DNA of 64,000 nucleotides from contig NZ_ATAO01000002.1 in assembly GCF_000455825.1 (NCBI RefSeq), positions 62,001-126,000 on the forward strand, in the 5' to 3' direction. The first letter of the stretch is position 1, and every line of letters starts with the position of its first letter. A model generated the notes under the pieces. The model did no database searches and was not told the DNA's origin. It saw only the letters and a program-made list of their open reading frames with translations. Origin of the DNA: Microbacterium maritypicum MF109 (lineage in GTDB: Bacteria; Actinomycetota; Actinomycetes; Actinomycetales; Microbacteriaceae). This document shows positions 1 to 7,236 of the stretch, in pieces. The position numbers and the translations under genes are program-made.

Positions 1-103
1 GGTGGAGATGAACTGCACGTTGGCTCCTCGGCTCGGGACTCGGCCCGTCCATTCTCGCAGGGTGTTCCCGTCCGCGATGACGCGATGACACGAGAGGCGG
101 CTT

Positions 104-148
104 CCGCTCAGAAGAGAGCCGCTCAGAACAGAGCCGCTCAGAACAGAG
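104..148. repeat. Three 15-bp tandem repeats overlapping the ogt stop codon
   Basis: Three units of ccgctcagaa(g/c)agag lie head to tail at 104-118, 119-133 and 134-148. The last unit contains the stop codon of the ogt gene (TGA on the - strand, 138-140). The remaining units are downstream of the gene and each carries another TGA in the same frame. The rest of 1-137 shows no gene that I can support. Confidence 0.85.
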
Positions 149-644
149 AGGTCGGCAACGCACCCTCGTGTTCCAGCAGCCAGCGCTTGGTCTCGAGCCC
201 GTGTCCCTCATCGCCGCCCGAGTACCCGCCGAGCCCATCGCCCGCGACGACCCGGTGGCAGGGCACGATCAGCGGGACGGGGTTCGCCCCCATGATCGAC
301 CCGATCCCCCGGGCCGGCACATCTGTGCCGCTGCGCGCGGCGAGTCCACCGTAGGTGATCGTCTCACCGTGGCCGACCGTCTCGTGCAGCACCGTGAGGA
401 CCGCCCGCGTCGCGACCGTCTGATCCCCGAGATCGACGGGGACGTCGAAGCGATGCAGGGTGCCCGCGAAGTACGCGGCGAGCTGGGCGAGCGCCTCGGC
501 GAGCAGCGGATCGGAGGTGGGGTCCGACGGCGCCAGGCTCCCTTCGGGCGGAGTCGATCGCCACGCGACGCGGGTGATCGCCGCACCGTCGCTGACGACG
601 CCGATGACGCCGACCGAGGTCGCGAGCGTTGCGAAGGCGGGCAT
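138..644 (-). CDS. ogt: Methylated-DNA--[protein]-cysteine S-methyltransferase
   Basis: Suicide repair enzyme that transfers O6-alkyl groups from guanine in DNA to its own cysteine. The 168-aa product has the family hallmark PCHRV with the acceptor Cys at about residue 129, preceded by the DNA-binding segment TYGGLAARSG and followed by GLGGYSGG, where the family expects the substrate-pocket glycines. A reading frame extends 27 codons further upstream, but that part is an Arg/Val-rich stretch unlike the family. The ATG at 644 gives the usual domain start (PAFATLATSVG) and the usual length. It stands alone, divergent from the hydrolase gene at 796. The assignment is from the catalytic motif; Ogt is chosen over Ada because there is no N-terminal methylphosphotriester or AraC domain. 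Confidence 0.92.
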   Translation of the reverse strand: MPAFATLATSVGVIGVVSDGAAITRVAWRSTPPEGSLAPSDPTSDPLLAEALAQLAAYFAGTLHRFDVPVDLGDQTVATRAVLTVLHETVGHGETITYGGLAARSGTDVPARGIGSIMGANPVPLIVPCHRVVAGDGLGGYSGGDEGHGLETKRWLLEHEGALPTSLF

Positions 645-795
645 GCGTCGAGGGTACCTCTCGACAGCGACAGCGACAGCGATCGTCCGCGGCACTCTGC
701 GGACGGGTATGGCGCCAGGACGCATCGGGGGGCGAACCTGGACCTACCGAAACCGCAGAACACGGGAACGCCACCTCGATGACAAGGAGCACCAC

Positions 796-1608
796 ATGAG
801 CACCACCACGGCTGCGCTCGACCTGCCCGACGTCCGTCTCCACTACGAACTCCGCGGTGAAGGACCGCTCCTCGTCCTGATCGGCGCCCCCATGGACGCC
901 GATGCCTTCGCCCCGTTCGCCGTCGAACTCGCGACCGATCACACGGTGCTCACATCCGACCCGCGCGGCGCCAAGCGGAGCATCCTCCACGACCGTTCCC
1001 GGGGTTCGAGCCCCCAGCAGCGCGCCGACGATCTCGCGGCACTCATCGCCCACGTCGATCGCGGGCCGGCGGTCGTCTTCGGATCGAGCGGCGGCGCGGT
1101 GACCAGCCTGGCGCTCGTGCAATCGCATGGAGACCTCGCGTCCACGGTCATCGCCCACGAACCCCCGCTGCTCGAGCTGCTCCCCGACCGCGTCGAGCAG
1201 CGTCGTCTCACCGACGAGCTCACCGCGGCAGCCCTCTCGGGCGACCGCGTCGGCGCCTGGCGGCTGTTCTTCGCGCAGGCGAACATCCCGATGCCGGAGG
1301 AGATGCTCGTCCAGTGGTTCGGCGGCGAGGTCGATCCGCAGCATCAGGAGGACGAGCAGTTCTGGTTCCAGCACGAGCTGCCGGCCAGCGTGCGCTGGGA
1401 GCCCGACGTCGAGACTCTGCGGGCACGGGCGGACGACCTCGTCCTGGGTATCGGCGAGGAGTCGGTCGACCAGCTCTGCGAGCGCACGACGACGGCACTC
1501 GGTGCACAGCTCGGCATCGAGCCGACCCGTTTCCCCGGCGACCACACGGGATTCGTCGATCACCCTGCGGAATTCGCGGCCCGCCTGCGCGAGGTCCTCG
1601 CGCACTGA
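796..1608 (+). CDS. Alpha/beta-fold hydrolase
   Basis: The 270-aa product has the fold's signatures: HYELRGEGPLLVLIG near the N terminus (oxyanion-loop region), the nucleophile elbow G-S-S-G-G around residue 95, and a C-terminal GDHTGF that supplies the likely catalytic His. Substrate cannot be told; this branch is usually annotated as a cytosolic esterase or peroxidase-like hydrolase. The start at 796 is supported by AAGGAG at 784-789. A longer open frame reaches back to 460 but lies antisense over ogt and lacks a ribosome site. The gene is monocistronic and converges on the erm gene, with a strong hairpin between them. Confidence 0.85.
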   Translation: MSTTTAALDLPDVRLHYELRGEGPLLVLIGAPMDADAFAPFAVELATDHTVLTSDPRGAKRSILHDRSRGSSPQQRADDLAALIAHVDRGPAVVFGSSGGAVTSLALVQSHGDLASTVIAHEPPLLELLPDRVEQRRLTDELTAAALSGDRVGAWRLFFAQANIPMPEEMLVQWFGGEVDPQHQEDEQFWFQHELPASVRWEPDVETLRARADDLVLGIGEESVDQLCERTTTALGAQLGIEPTRFPGDHTGFVDHPAEFAARLREVLAH

Positions 1609-1624
1609 GGACGACGTGACGGAC

Positions 1625-1659
1625 GAGGCCGTCGAGCCCCTTCAGCGCTCGACGGCCTC
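1625..1659. terminator. Bidirectional terminator-like hairpin
   Basis: A perfect 13-bp stem (gaggccgtcgagc at 1625-1637 and its complement at 1647-1659) with a 9-nt loop lies between the convergent hydrolase and erm genes. There is no strong U-tract, so efficiency is uncertain. Confidence 0.65.
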
Positions 1660-1665
1660 AGCGCG

Positions 1666-2430
1666 TCATTCCCGCGAGACCTGGCGCCAGAGCGCGGCCC
1701 AGTGCTCCGGATGCAGATCACGAGGAAGACTCCGGCCGGTCACCCCGGCAGCCGCCACCACGCGTCGTGCTCGAGACATCGGGATCCGCGCCGCACCCGC
1801 GACGACGGCGGGCAGACTGCCTCCCCGCCCCGTGAACATCAACCGAACGAACTCCTCGTACGCTCGCCGATCGGAGACAGGGACGAGCGGAGAACCACGT
1901 CGGGTGATCGCGAGGAGGCCGCCGTCCACACTCGGCTGCGGTGCGAAGCCCCACGCCGGCACCCGCCCCTCGAGGGAGAACTCGAACCACGGCGCCGATT
2001 GCGCGGTCATCATGGTGCCACCGCCGACGCCTGCCCGCTTGCGCGCCACCTCCCACTGCGTGAGCAGCACCGCCTCGTTCCAGCGGCCTCGGGAGAGCAG
2101 CCGTCGCAGGATCGGCGTCGTCACGTGGAAGGGGATGTTGCCGACGACTACCTCGGCATCGAGCGGATGACGTGTGGCGTCGGCGATCTCGATACGGATG
2201 CCGGGCAGCGTCGCGCGCAGTCGGTGCACGCGGTGCTCGTCGATGTCGATCGCGGTGAGCGGCCTGCCCAGCTGTGCGAGAGCGCGGGTCAGGGCGCCGT
2301 CACCGCAGCCGAGCTCCAGGATCGAACCGGACGTCCGGCGGACGAGGCCGGAGATGCGGGTGAGGGTCGGACGATGGGTGAGGAAGTTCTGGCCGAGTTC
2401 GTGACGGCCACCATGGATCGAACGAGGCAT
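1666..2430 (-). CDS. erm: Erm-family 23S rRNA (adenine-N6)-methyltransferase
   Basis: Predicted to methylate adenine 2058 of 23S rRNA using S-adenosylmethionine, which in this family gives macrolide-lincosamide-streptogramin B resistance. The 254-aa product begins H-E-L-G-Q-N-F-L, has SAM motif I LELGCGDGALT, the acidic motif II end AIDIDEH, and catalytic motif IV N-I-P-F followed by HVTTPILRRLL. KsgA of the same superfamily prefers N-L/M-P-Y, so N-I-P-F points to Erm. The ATG at 2430 is preceded by TGGAG at 8-nt spacing; a GTG at 2460 would add 10 residues (LRFFFWSAL). A 138-nt leader and a possible leader peptide lie upstream, suggesting induction by attenuation. This kind of chromosomal erm is common in actinobacteria. 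Confidence 0.88.
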   Translation of the reverse strand: MPRSIHGGRHELGQNFLTHRPTLTRISGLVRRTSGSILELGCGDGALTRALAQLGRPLTAIDIDEHRVHRLRATLPGIRIEIADATRHPLDAEVVVGNIPFHVTTPILRRLLSRGRWNEAVLLTQWEVARKRAGVGGGTMMTAQSAPWFEFSLEGRVPAWGFAPQPSVDGGLLAITRRGSPLVPVSDRRAYEEFVRLMFTGRGGSLPAVVAGAARIPMSRARRVVAAAGVTGRSLPRDLHPEHWAALWRQVSRE

Positions 2431-2568
2431 GAGTGCGCTCCAGAAGAAGAATCGGAGCACCTCGGAGGAGGGAGGACGCGAAGAGGCGTCGCTGAGGACT
2501 GCCCGTCCCGAGGTGCGATGACATCTCGGTGGACGGCGCGCAGATGCGTGCGATGAGCGAGCGCGCCG

Positions 2569-2646
2569 TCAGGCGCGGCGGTCGCGGAACACGAGGTTGC
2601 GCCCCATCACGGGCGCTGCGCATATCGTTCCCATGCGCATCAGCAT
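2569..2646 (-). CDS. Possible Erm leader peptide (25 aa)
   Basis: A 25-codon open frame starts at ATG 2646 and stops at TGA 2569, 138 nt before the erm start. Its C-terminal half reads GRNLVFRDRRA, which contains R-D-R. The Arg-X-Arg/Lys pattern is known as a macrolide-dependent ribosome stalling motif in some Erm leader peptides. It is not in a strong ribosome-site context and starts only 8 nt after the response-regulator stop codon, so it could be read from the upstream operon. The assignment is speculative. Confidence 0.35.
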   Translation of the reverse strand: MLMRMGTICAAPVMGRNLVFRDRRA

Positions 2647-2654
2647 ATCGGCCG

Positions 2655-3257
2655 TCAGATCCAGCCGCGCTCCTCGGCGACGAGAACTGCCTGCTGACGG
2701 GTGCCGACCGCGAGCTTTCCGAGGATGACGGAGATGTGGTTGCGCACCGTCCCCGGGGCGAGAGCGAGCGATCGTGCGATCTGCCCCGTCGTCTCCCCAC
2801 GCCGACCGGCACGCAGCACGTCGAGTTCACGGTCCGTCAGCGGTGAGCGCTCGTCGCTCAGGGCATCGGCGGCGATCTCGGGATCGACGTAGCGAGCCCC
2901 CGCCGCGACCCGGCGGATGACGGCGGCGACCTCGTCGGCCCCACGGGACTTCGGCAGGAAGCCGGAGACACCGGAGGCCAGGGCACGGCGCAGCACGCCT
3001 GGACGCGCGTGACGGGTGACGACCACGCACCGCGTCGCGATCGCCCTGTGCAGCTTCTCGGCCACCTGCACGCCGTCGAGCCCGGGCATCTCGAGGTCCA
3101 GCAGGCATACATCGGGCTGAAGTCGCAGAGCCTCGACGACCGCCTGCTCGCCGTCCTCGCACTCGGCGATGACCTCGATATCGTCTTCCAGCCGGAGGAG
3201 GGCTGCGAGCGCGGAGCGGATCATCGCCTCATCGTCGGCGATCAGCACACGGATCAT
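2655..3257 (-). CDS. NarL/LuxR-family response regulator (DesR-like)
   Basis: DNA-binding output protein of the two-component pair encoded with the kinase at 3254. The 200-aa product has an N-terminal receiver domain with acidic pocket D8-D9, phospho-acceptor D54 in CLLDLEMPG, and a conserved Lys in LPKS near residue 104. It is followed by a LuxR-type helix-turn-helix (LTDRELDVLRAGRRGETTGQ and VRNHISVILGKLAVG). It overlaps the kinase stop region by 4 nt (ATGA), so the two are co-translated. It most resembles DesR-type regulators of actinobacteria and Bacillus. Its target sites may be the two palindromes around the kinase start. Confidence 0.93.
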   Translation of the reverse strand: MIRVLIADDEAMIRSALAALLRLEDDIEVIAECEDGEQAVVEALRLQPDVCLLDLEMPGLDGVQVAEKLHRAIATRCVVVTRHARPGVLRRALASGVSGFLPKSRGADEVAAVIRRVAAGARYVDPEIAADALSDERSPLTDRELDVLRAGRRGETTGQIARSLALAPGTVRNHISVILGKLAVGTRQQAVLVAEERGWI

Positions 3258-4456
3258 CGTGTCTCCTCCGACCGCGCCGGGACCGTCACGACCACCACGA
3301 ACTCGTCCGCGTCCCGACGCACGTCGAGCGTGCCGTCGACCTCTTCGACGCGCCGACGGACGCCGTCCAATCCGGACCCGTCATGCTCGTCGACCGCGCC
3401 GGGCACGACGTCGTTGGCGATCTCGTATCGCCACGTGCCCGCGACGCGCGTGAGCACGAGGCGTGCGCGTTCCCCGCCGCCATGGCGCAGCACGTTGGTC
3501 GTCGTCTCACGGATGACCGGGCCGAGGGCCGATGCCGGTGCGGAGTCGGCATCCGCACCGATGGCGGCGTCCACCTCGAGCCCGGCCGCGGTCAGCAGGT
3601 CGCGGGCGTTGGCGAGTTCATCGCCGAGAGGCACCGAGCGGAAGCGCGTCGCGAGGTCCCTGGTCCCCTGACGCGCCTCGTCGACGCTGACCCGCGCGGC
3701 GCGCAGCTGCTCCATGCCGGCATCCGGATCGCTCGGCAGGAGACGCTCGGCGAGTTCGAGCTGCAGCGCGATGACCTGGAGATGGTGACCCTGCAGGTCG
3801 TGCACGTCGGTCGCGACCCGCAGCCGCTCCTGGGTCGCGGCGAGCTTCGCCTCCGAGGTGCGGGCGCGGTCGAGGGTGACGAGCACATCCCACCACCACA
3901 ACGAGCTCACGGTCATCACGGGGAAGAGTGCGGTGTAGATCACGGCCACCCACCACGCGAGCACCGCACCGAAGGCGTGAGCGGAGGAGTCGACGGCGGC
4001 CAGCACCAGCAGGAGCAGCGTTCCCGCCACGACGACGCGGATGCGGATGCCTCGCGGCCAGTTCAGGAGCACCACCGACTGGACGATCGGCATCGCCGCG
4101 AGCTGCCAGCTCCCGGCAAGCGTCCCGGCGACGGTGCCGTACGCGACGGCGATGAGCAGGGGGACGGCGATGCGCCTCCAGCGGAATCCCGGCACCGCGT
4201 CGACACGGTGGCGGTAGTCGAACAGGAGCAACGCCGTCGATGCGCACCACACCAGGCCGCCGACGGCGACCACGAGGATCAGCGGACCGTTCTGACCTTG
4301 CGCGGCGAGGATGCCCGTCCACGCGAAGACCAGCATCACCTGGAGGAACATCACGGCGGTCACGGTGTACCACCACGTCGCCGTGATACCGCGAGACAGT
4401 TGTCTCGCCCCCGGACTCGGTTCGACGGGGGCGAGGGGCTCGACGCGGCTGCTCAC
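3254..4456 (-). CDS. Membrane sensor histidine kinase (HisKA_3, DesK-like)
   Basis: The 400-aa product has about five or six N-terminal membrane segments (residues about 25-180), then a dimerisation/phosphoacceptor helix with VHDLQGHHLQVIALQLELAE, in which the His after Val is the expected phosphorylation site, and a C-terminal HATPase_c domain with N-box VIRETTTNVLRHG and G-box DGSGLDGVRRRV. These are the hallmarks of NarL-paired kinases. Some DesK relatives sense membrane state, but the ligand here is unknown. The ATG at 4456 is adopted. One of two matching palindromes lies 49-66 nt inside this start, so a later start cannot be excluded, although the frame is clean from 4456. Confidence 0.92.
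   Translation of the reverse strand: MSSRVEPLAPVEPSPGARQLSRGITATWWYTVTAVMFLQVMLVFAWTGILAAQGQNGPLILVVAVGGLVWCASTALLLFDYRHRVDAVPGFRWRRIAVPLLIAVAYGTVAGTLAGSWQLAAMPIVQSVVLLNWPRGIRIRVVVAGTLLLLVLAAVDSSAHAFGAVLAWWVAVIYTALFPVMTVSSLWWWDVLVTLDRARTSEAKLAATQERLRVATDVHDLQGHHLQVIALQLELAERLLPSDPDAGMEQLRAARVSVDEARQGTRDLATRFRSVPLGDELANARDLLTAAGLEVDAAIGADADSAPASALGPVIRETTTNVLRHGGGERARLVLTRVAGTWRYEIANDVVPGAVDEHDGSGLDGVRRRVEEVDGTLDVRRDADEFVVVVTVPARSEETR
4391..4408. promoter_or_regulatory. Palindrome 1 of a pair at the kinase gene
   Basis: gcgagaca-gt-tgtctcgc: perfect 8-bp arms around GT. It shares the core GACA-GT-TGTC with the palindrome at 4472-4489, 81 bp away centre to centre. It lies inside the 5' end of the annotated kinase gene. 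Confidence 0.6.
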
Positions 4457-4471
4457 GCTCCCACGATAGGG

Positions 4472-4489
4472 CCGTGACAGTTGTCACGG
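4472..4489. promoter_or_regulatory. Palindrome 2 of a pair upstream of the kinase gene
   Basis: ccgtgaca-gt-tgtcacgg: perfect 8-bp arms around GT, 16 bp upstream of the kinase ATG and sharing the GACA-GT-TGTC core with the site at 4391-4408. Likely binding site for the response regulator (autoregulation) or for another dimeric regulator. Confidence 0.65.
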
Positions 4490-4611
4490 ATGCGTCGTGC
4501 GATCCGCCCGGGAAGCGATGACGGGCCGACACTGCCGCCGAACGGAGCACTCGGCTGGACTGGAGTCATCGCGGCGGAGACTCCGTTCGCACCGACAACC
4601 GGGAGCATCCC

Positions 4612-5160
4612 TTGAACCTCATCGAGACCTTCCAGAACCTGGTCGCCCAGGTCCCCGAGCTCGTGCAGCCGCTCATCGTCGCCCTCGCCGGCGCGATCCC
4701 CTTCATCGAGGGCGAAGGGGCGGTGAGCATCGGCATCATCGGCGGCATCTCTCCGGTGATCGCCGCGATCGCCGCGATCGTGGGCAACTTCCTCTGCGTC
4801 CTGGTGGTGGTGCTCGTCAGCTCCGGAGCCCGACAGGCCGTCGTGAACCGTTCGCGCGCCAAGACCGCGGCGCTCGCCGGTGCCGGCGGCGGCACGATCG
4901 ACGAGCCGGCCGCGGATGCGGCCGAGACGGGCCGCGGCACCGCGCGTCGCGAGAAGTTCCAGCGTGCGTTCGAGCGCTACGGCGTTCCCGGGGTCAGCCT
5001 GCTCGGACCGCTCCTGCTGCCGACGCAGTTCACCGCGACCATGCTCGCGGCTTCCGGCATCGGCAGGGCGCGCATCCTCTTCTGGCAGGCTCTGGCCATC
5101 ATCGGCTGGACCACCGTCGTGGCCGTCATCGTCGGAAGCGCGGTGTACGCGATCCGCTGA
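4612..5160 (+). CDS. Small multidrug-export family membrane protein
   Basis: The 182-aa membrane protein matches the layout of the putative small multi-drug export family (PF06695): an N-terminal ALAGAIPFIEGEGAVSIGII segment with the conserved P-F-I-E, a hydrophobic helix, a hydrophilic loop (about 70-125), a second conserved part RYGVPGVSLLGPLLLPTQFT, and a final helix. The transported substrate is not established for the family. The start is a TTG at 4612 with GGGAG at 4601-4605; no ATG or GTG gives the conserved N terminus. It is transcribed away from the kinase gene and is followed closely by the ArsR operator region. Confidence 0.75.
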   Translation: MNLIETFQNLVAQVPELVQPLIVALAGAIPFIEGEGAVSIGIIGGISPVIAAIAAIVGNFLCVLVVVLVSSGARQAVVNRSRAKTAALAGAGGGTIDEPAADAAETGRGTARREKFQRAFERYGVPGVSLLGPLLLPTQFTATMLAASGIGRARILFWQALAIIGWTTVVAVIVGSAVYAIR

Positions 5161-5169
5161 GACCCTCAC

Positions 5170-5211
5170 AGAAGATCCTGAATTCAGGTGTTCTTGAATT
5201 CAGGATTTTCT
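5170..5211. promoter_or_regulatory. ArsR-type operator over the arsR-CDF promoter
   Basis: A 17-bp inverted repeat, agaagatcctgaattca (5170-5186) and tgaattcaggattttct (5195-5211), with one mismatch and an 8-nt spacer. Each arm contains tgaattca, itself palindromic. It overlaps the likely promoter: TACAGT at 5213-5218 ends 6 nt before the GTG of arsR, so the mRNA is probably leaderless. This is strongly suggestive of metal-released repression by the ArsR protein. Confidence 0.8.
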
Positions 5212-5224
5212 GTACAGTAGTGGC

Positions 5225-5560
5225 GTGACCACTGCTCTGGCCTCCCTCACCCACACGGCCGCCGTCGCCCGCCTCGGGCATGCGCTGTCGGACTCCACCC
5301 GCGCCGGCGTCCTGCTGGCGCTGCGCGAAGCACCGCGCTACCCCGCCGACCTCGCGGACGTCCTCGGCGTCTCGCGGCAGGCGATGTCGAACCACCTCGC
5401 CTGTCTCCGCGGATGCGGGCTCGTCGAGAGCGTTCCGGAGGGACGCCGCAGCAGCTACCGACTCGCGGATCGCCACCTCGCTCCGGCCCTCGACATGCTC
5501 ATGCGGGTCACCCTCATCGTCGAGCCGGACTGCTGCTCGGGCGAAGGCTGCACCTGCTGA
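5225..5560 (+). CDS. ArsR/SmtB-family metal-responsive repressor
   Basis: The 111-aa winged-helix repressor has ALSDSTRAGVLLALREAP and the recognition helix GVSRQAMSNHLACLRGCGLV, in which the typical C-V-C/D-L-C-V arsenic motif is replaced by Cys residues in the second helix (HLACLRGC). It ends in a cysteine-rich tail, DCCSGEGCTC. Cysteines in both places suggest a CmtR/CadC-like Cd/Pb sensor, or possibly Zn. The metal is inferred, not shown. It starts at GTG 5225, 6 nt after a -10-like TACAGT, so it is probably leaderless. The stop overlaps the ATG of the CDF transporter (ATGA), forming a repressor-exporter operon under the palindromic operator just upstream. Confidence 0.9.
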   Translation: MTTALASLTHTAAVARLGHALSDSTRAGVLLALREAPRYPADLADVLGVSRQAMSNHLACLRGCGLVESVPEGRRSSYRLADRHLAPALDMLMRVTLIVEPDCCSGEGCTC

Positions 5561-6243
5561 TGACCGCCACGGCAACCGCGGCGCGCCGCGACACCCTCCA
5601 CCGCCGCATCCGCCTGATCGTCGGCATCACGATCGGCTACAACCTGATCGAGGCGGTCATCGCGATCGCCGCCGGCTCCGTCGCCTCATCCGCCGCGCTC
5701 ATCGGCTTCGGGCTGGACTCGACGATCGAGGTGCTGTCCGCGGCCGCCGTCGCCTGGCAGTTCACCCGCCGCGATCCGGAGCGCTGGGAGAAGCCGACCC
5801 TGCGGGTGATCGCCGTCGCCTTCTTCGCGCTCGCGCTCTACGTGACAGCCACCTCCGTGGCCGCGCTCGTCACGACCGAGCGGCCCGAGCACAGCACGAT
5901 CGGTATCGTCCTGACCGCGGTCAGCGTCGCCGTCATGCCCTTCCTGTCCCTCGCGGAACGACGTGCGGGCAAGGAACTCGGATCGGCCACCGCCGTCGCG
6001 GACTCGAAGCAGACGCTCATCTGCACCTATCTCTCCGCCGCCGTGCTGATCGGGCTGATCGCCAACTCGCTGCTCGGATGGTGGTGGGCGGATGCCGTCG
6101 CCGGTCTCGTGATCGCCGCCTTCGCGGTGCGCGAGGGCATCGAGGCGTGGAAGGGCGATGCCTGCGCGACCTCGGTGGGGATGCTCCTCGACGACGAGGA
6201 CGCGCACGACCACGACCACCACCACCACCACCACGACGACTGA
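5560..6243 (+). CDS. Cation-efflux (CDF-like) transporter with His-rich tail
   Basis: The 227-aa protein has five or six membrane segments and the CDF-like motifs NLIEAVIAIAAGSVASSAAL and GFGLDSTIEVLSA. A second conserved segment, VADSKQTLICTYLSA, is followed by a helix containing ADAVAGLVIAAFA. The protein ends in a metal-binding tail of alternating Asp and His with six consecutive His. The usual cytoplasmic C-terminal domain of CDF proteins is missing, so it is a short member. It is translationally coupled to the upstream arsR (ATGA overlap), indicating export of the metal that the repressor senses. The His tail favours Zn, Co or Ni, while the repressor's Cys tail favours Cd or Pb. Confidence 0.85.
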   Translation: MTATATAARRDTLHRRIRLIVGITIGYNLIEAVIAIAAGSVASSAALIGFGLDSTIEVLSAAAVAWQFTRRDPERWEKPTLRVIAVAFFALALYVTATSVAALVTTERPEHSTIGIVLTAVSVAVMPFLSLAERRAGKELGSATAVADSKQTLICTYLSAAVLIGLIANSLLGWWWADAVAGLVIAAFAVREGIEAWKGDACATSVGMLLDDEDAHDHDHHHHHHDD

Positions 6244-6275
6244 CCACTGACGCGCACAACGCCTAGGTTGGGGAG

Positions 6276-7196
6276 ATGGATGCCGCTCCCCTCCCGCCCG
6301 CAGACCTGCGCGGACGCACAGTGCTGGTCACCGGCGCGAACGCCGGCATCGGATACTGGTGCGCCGAACAGCTCGCCGCCCGGGGCGCACGCGTGCTGTT
6401 GGGCTGCCGCTCCCCCGAACGTGCGCAGACCGCGGTCGCCGCGATCCGAAGCCGGGTTCCGGCTGCCGACCTGCGCGTGCGGGGGCTCGACCTCGGCTCC
6501 CTCGACAGCATCGCCCTGGCCGCAACGGGGGTGGGCGAGCGACTCGATGCGGTCATCTGCAACGCGGGGGTGAAGGCGGCCGACCGCTCGGCGCGCACGA
6601 GCGACGGCCTCGACCTCATGGTGGGCACGAACTTCCTCGGTCATTTCGCACTCGTGGCCCAGCTCGAGCCCCTCCTCGCCCCGGATGCCCGCGTGGTCGC
6701 CGTCGGATCGATCGCGCACCGATTCGCACACCTCGATGCCGCCGCCCTCGATGCCGCCAGCCTCGACGCACCGTGGAGCGGCTCCTCGCTTCGACAGTAC
6801 GGAAGGTCGAAGGCATCGTTGATGGCCTTCGCCTTCGAGCTCGCGCGACGCTGGTCGGGTTCCTCTCGCGCGGCGGTCTGCGCACACCCGGGCTATGCGG
6901 TCGATCCCCTCACTCCCCCACGACTGGGCCTCGCCGAGGTCTCCGGCTTCGTCCGTGCCGTGGCCTCCCCGACCCGAGCACTCGTGCAGGGCAAGGACGG
7001 CGGGGCCCTCCCGATCGTGCATGCCGCGACCGCCTCGGAGGTCGTCGACGGCGACTACTGGGGTCCGGGCGGACTGCTCGAGTTCCGCGGAACGCCGACA
7101 CGGGTGACCGCATCGGACGACGTGCGCTCCGCCGCGGTCGGGGCGCAGCTGTGGACCGCGGCAGAGCGCCTCACCGGGGTGCGTTTCCCGACATGA
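6276..7196 (+). CDS. Short-chain dehydrogenase/reductase
   Basis: The 306-aa Rossmann-fold oxidoreductase has the nucleotide motif VTGANAGIGYW near residue 20, the structural motif CNAGV near residue 95, a serine in VAVGSIAHR, and the catalytic pair Y-G-R-S-K. The active-site set Ser-Tyr-Lys is therefore complete. It resembles the retinol-dehydrogenase/protochlorophyllide-reductase-like SDRs usually annotated only as SDR; the substrate cannot be told. It follows the CDF gene by 32 nt but has no obvious functional link to metal export. Confidence 0.88.
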   Translation: MDAAPLPPADLRGRTVLVTGANAGIGYWCAEQLAARGARVLLGCRSPERAQTAVAAIRSRVPAADLRVRGLDLGSLDSIALAATGVGERLDAVICNAGVKAADRSARTSDGLDLMVGTNFLGHFALVAQLEPLLAPDARVVAVGSIAHRFAHLDAAALDAASLDAPWSGSSLRQYGRSKASLMAFAFELARRWSGSSRAAVCAHPGYAVDPLTPPRLGLAEVSGFVRAVASPTRALVQGKDGGALPIVHAATASEVVDGDYWGPGGLLEFRGTPTRVTASDDVRSAAVGAQLWTAAERLTGVRFPT

Positions 7197-7236
7197 TCCG
7201 GGCCGCTATGTCCGACCCCCGCGGCAGGATGAGCCC

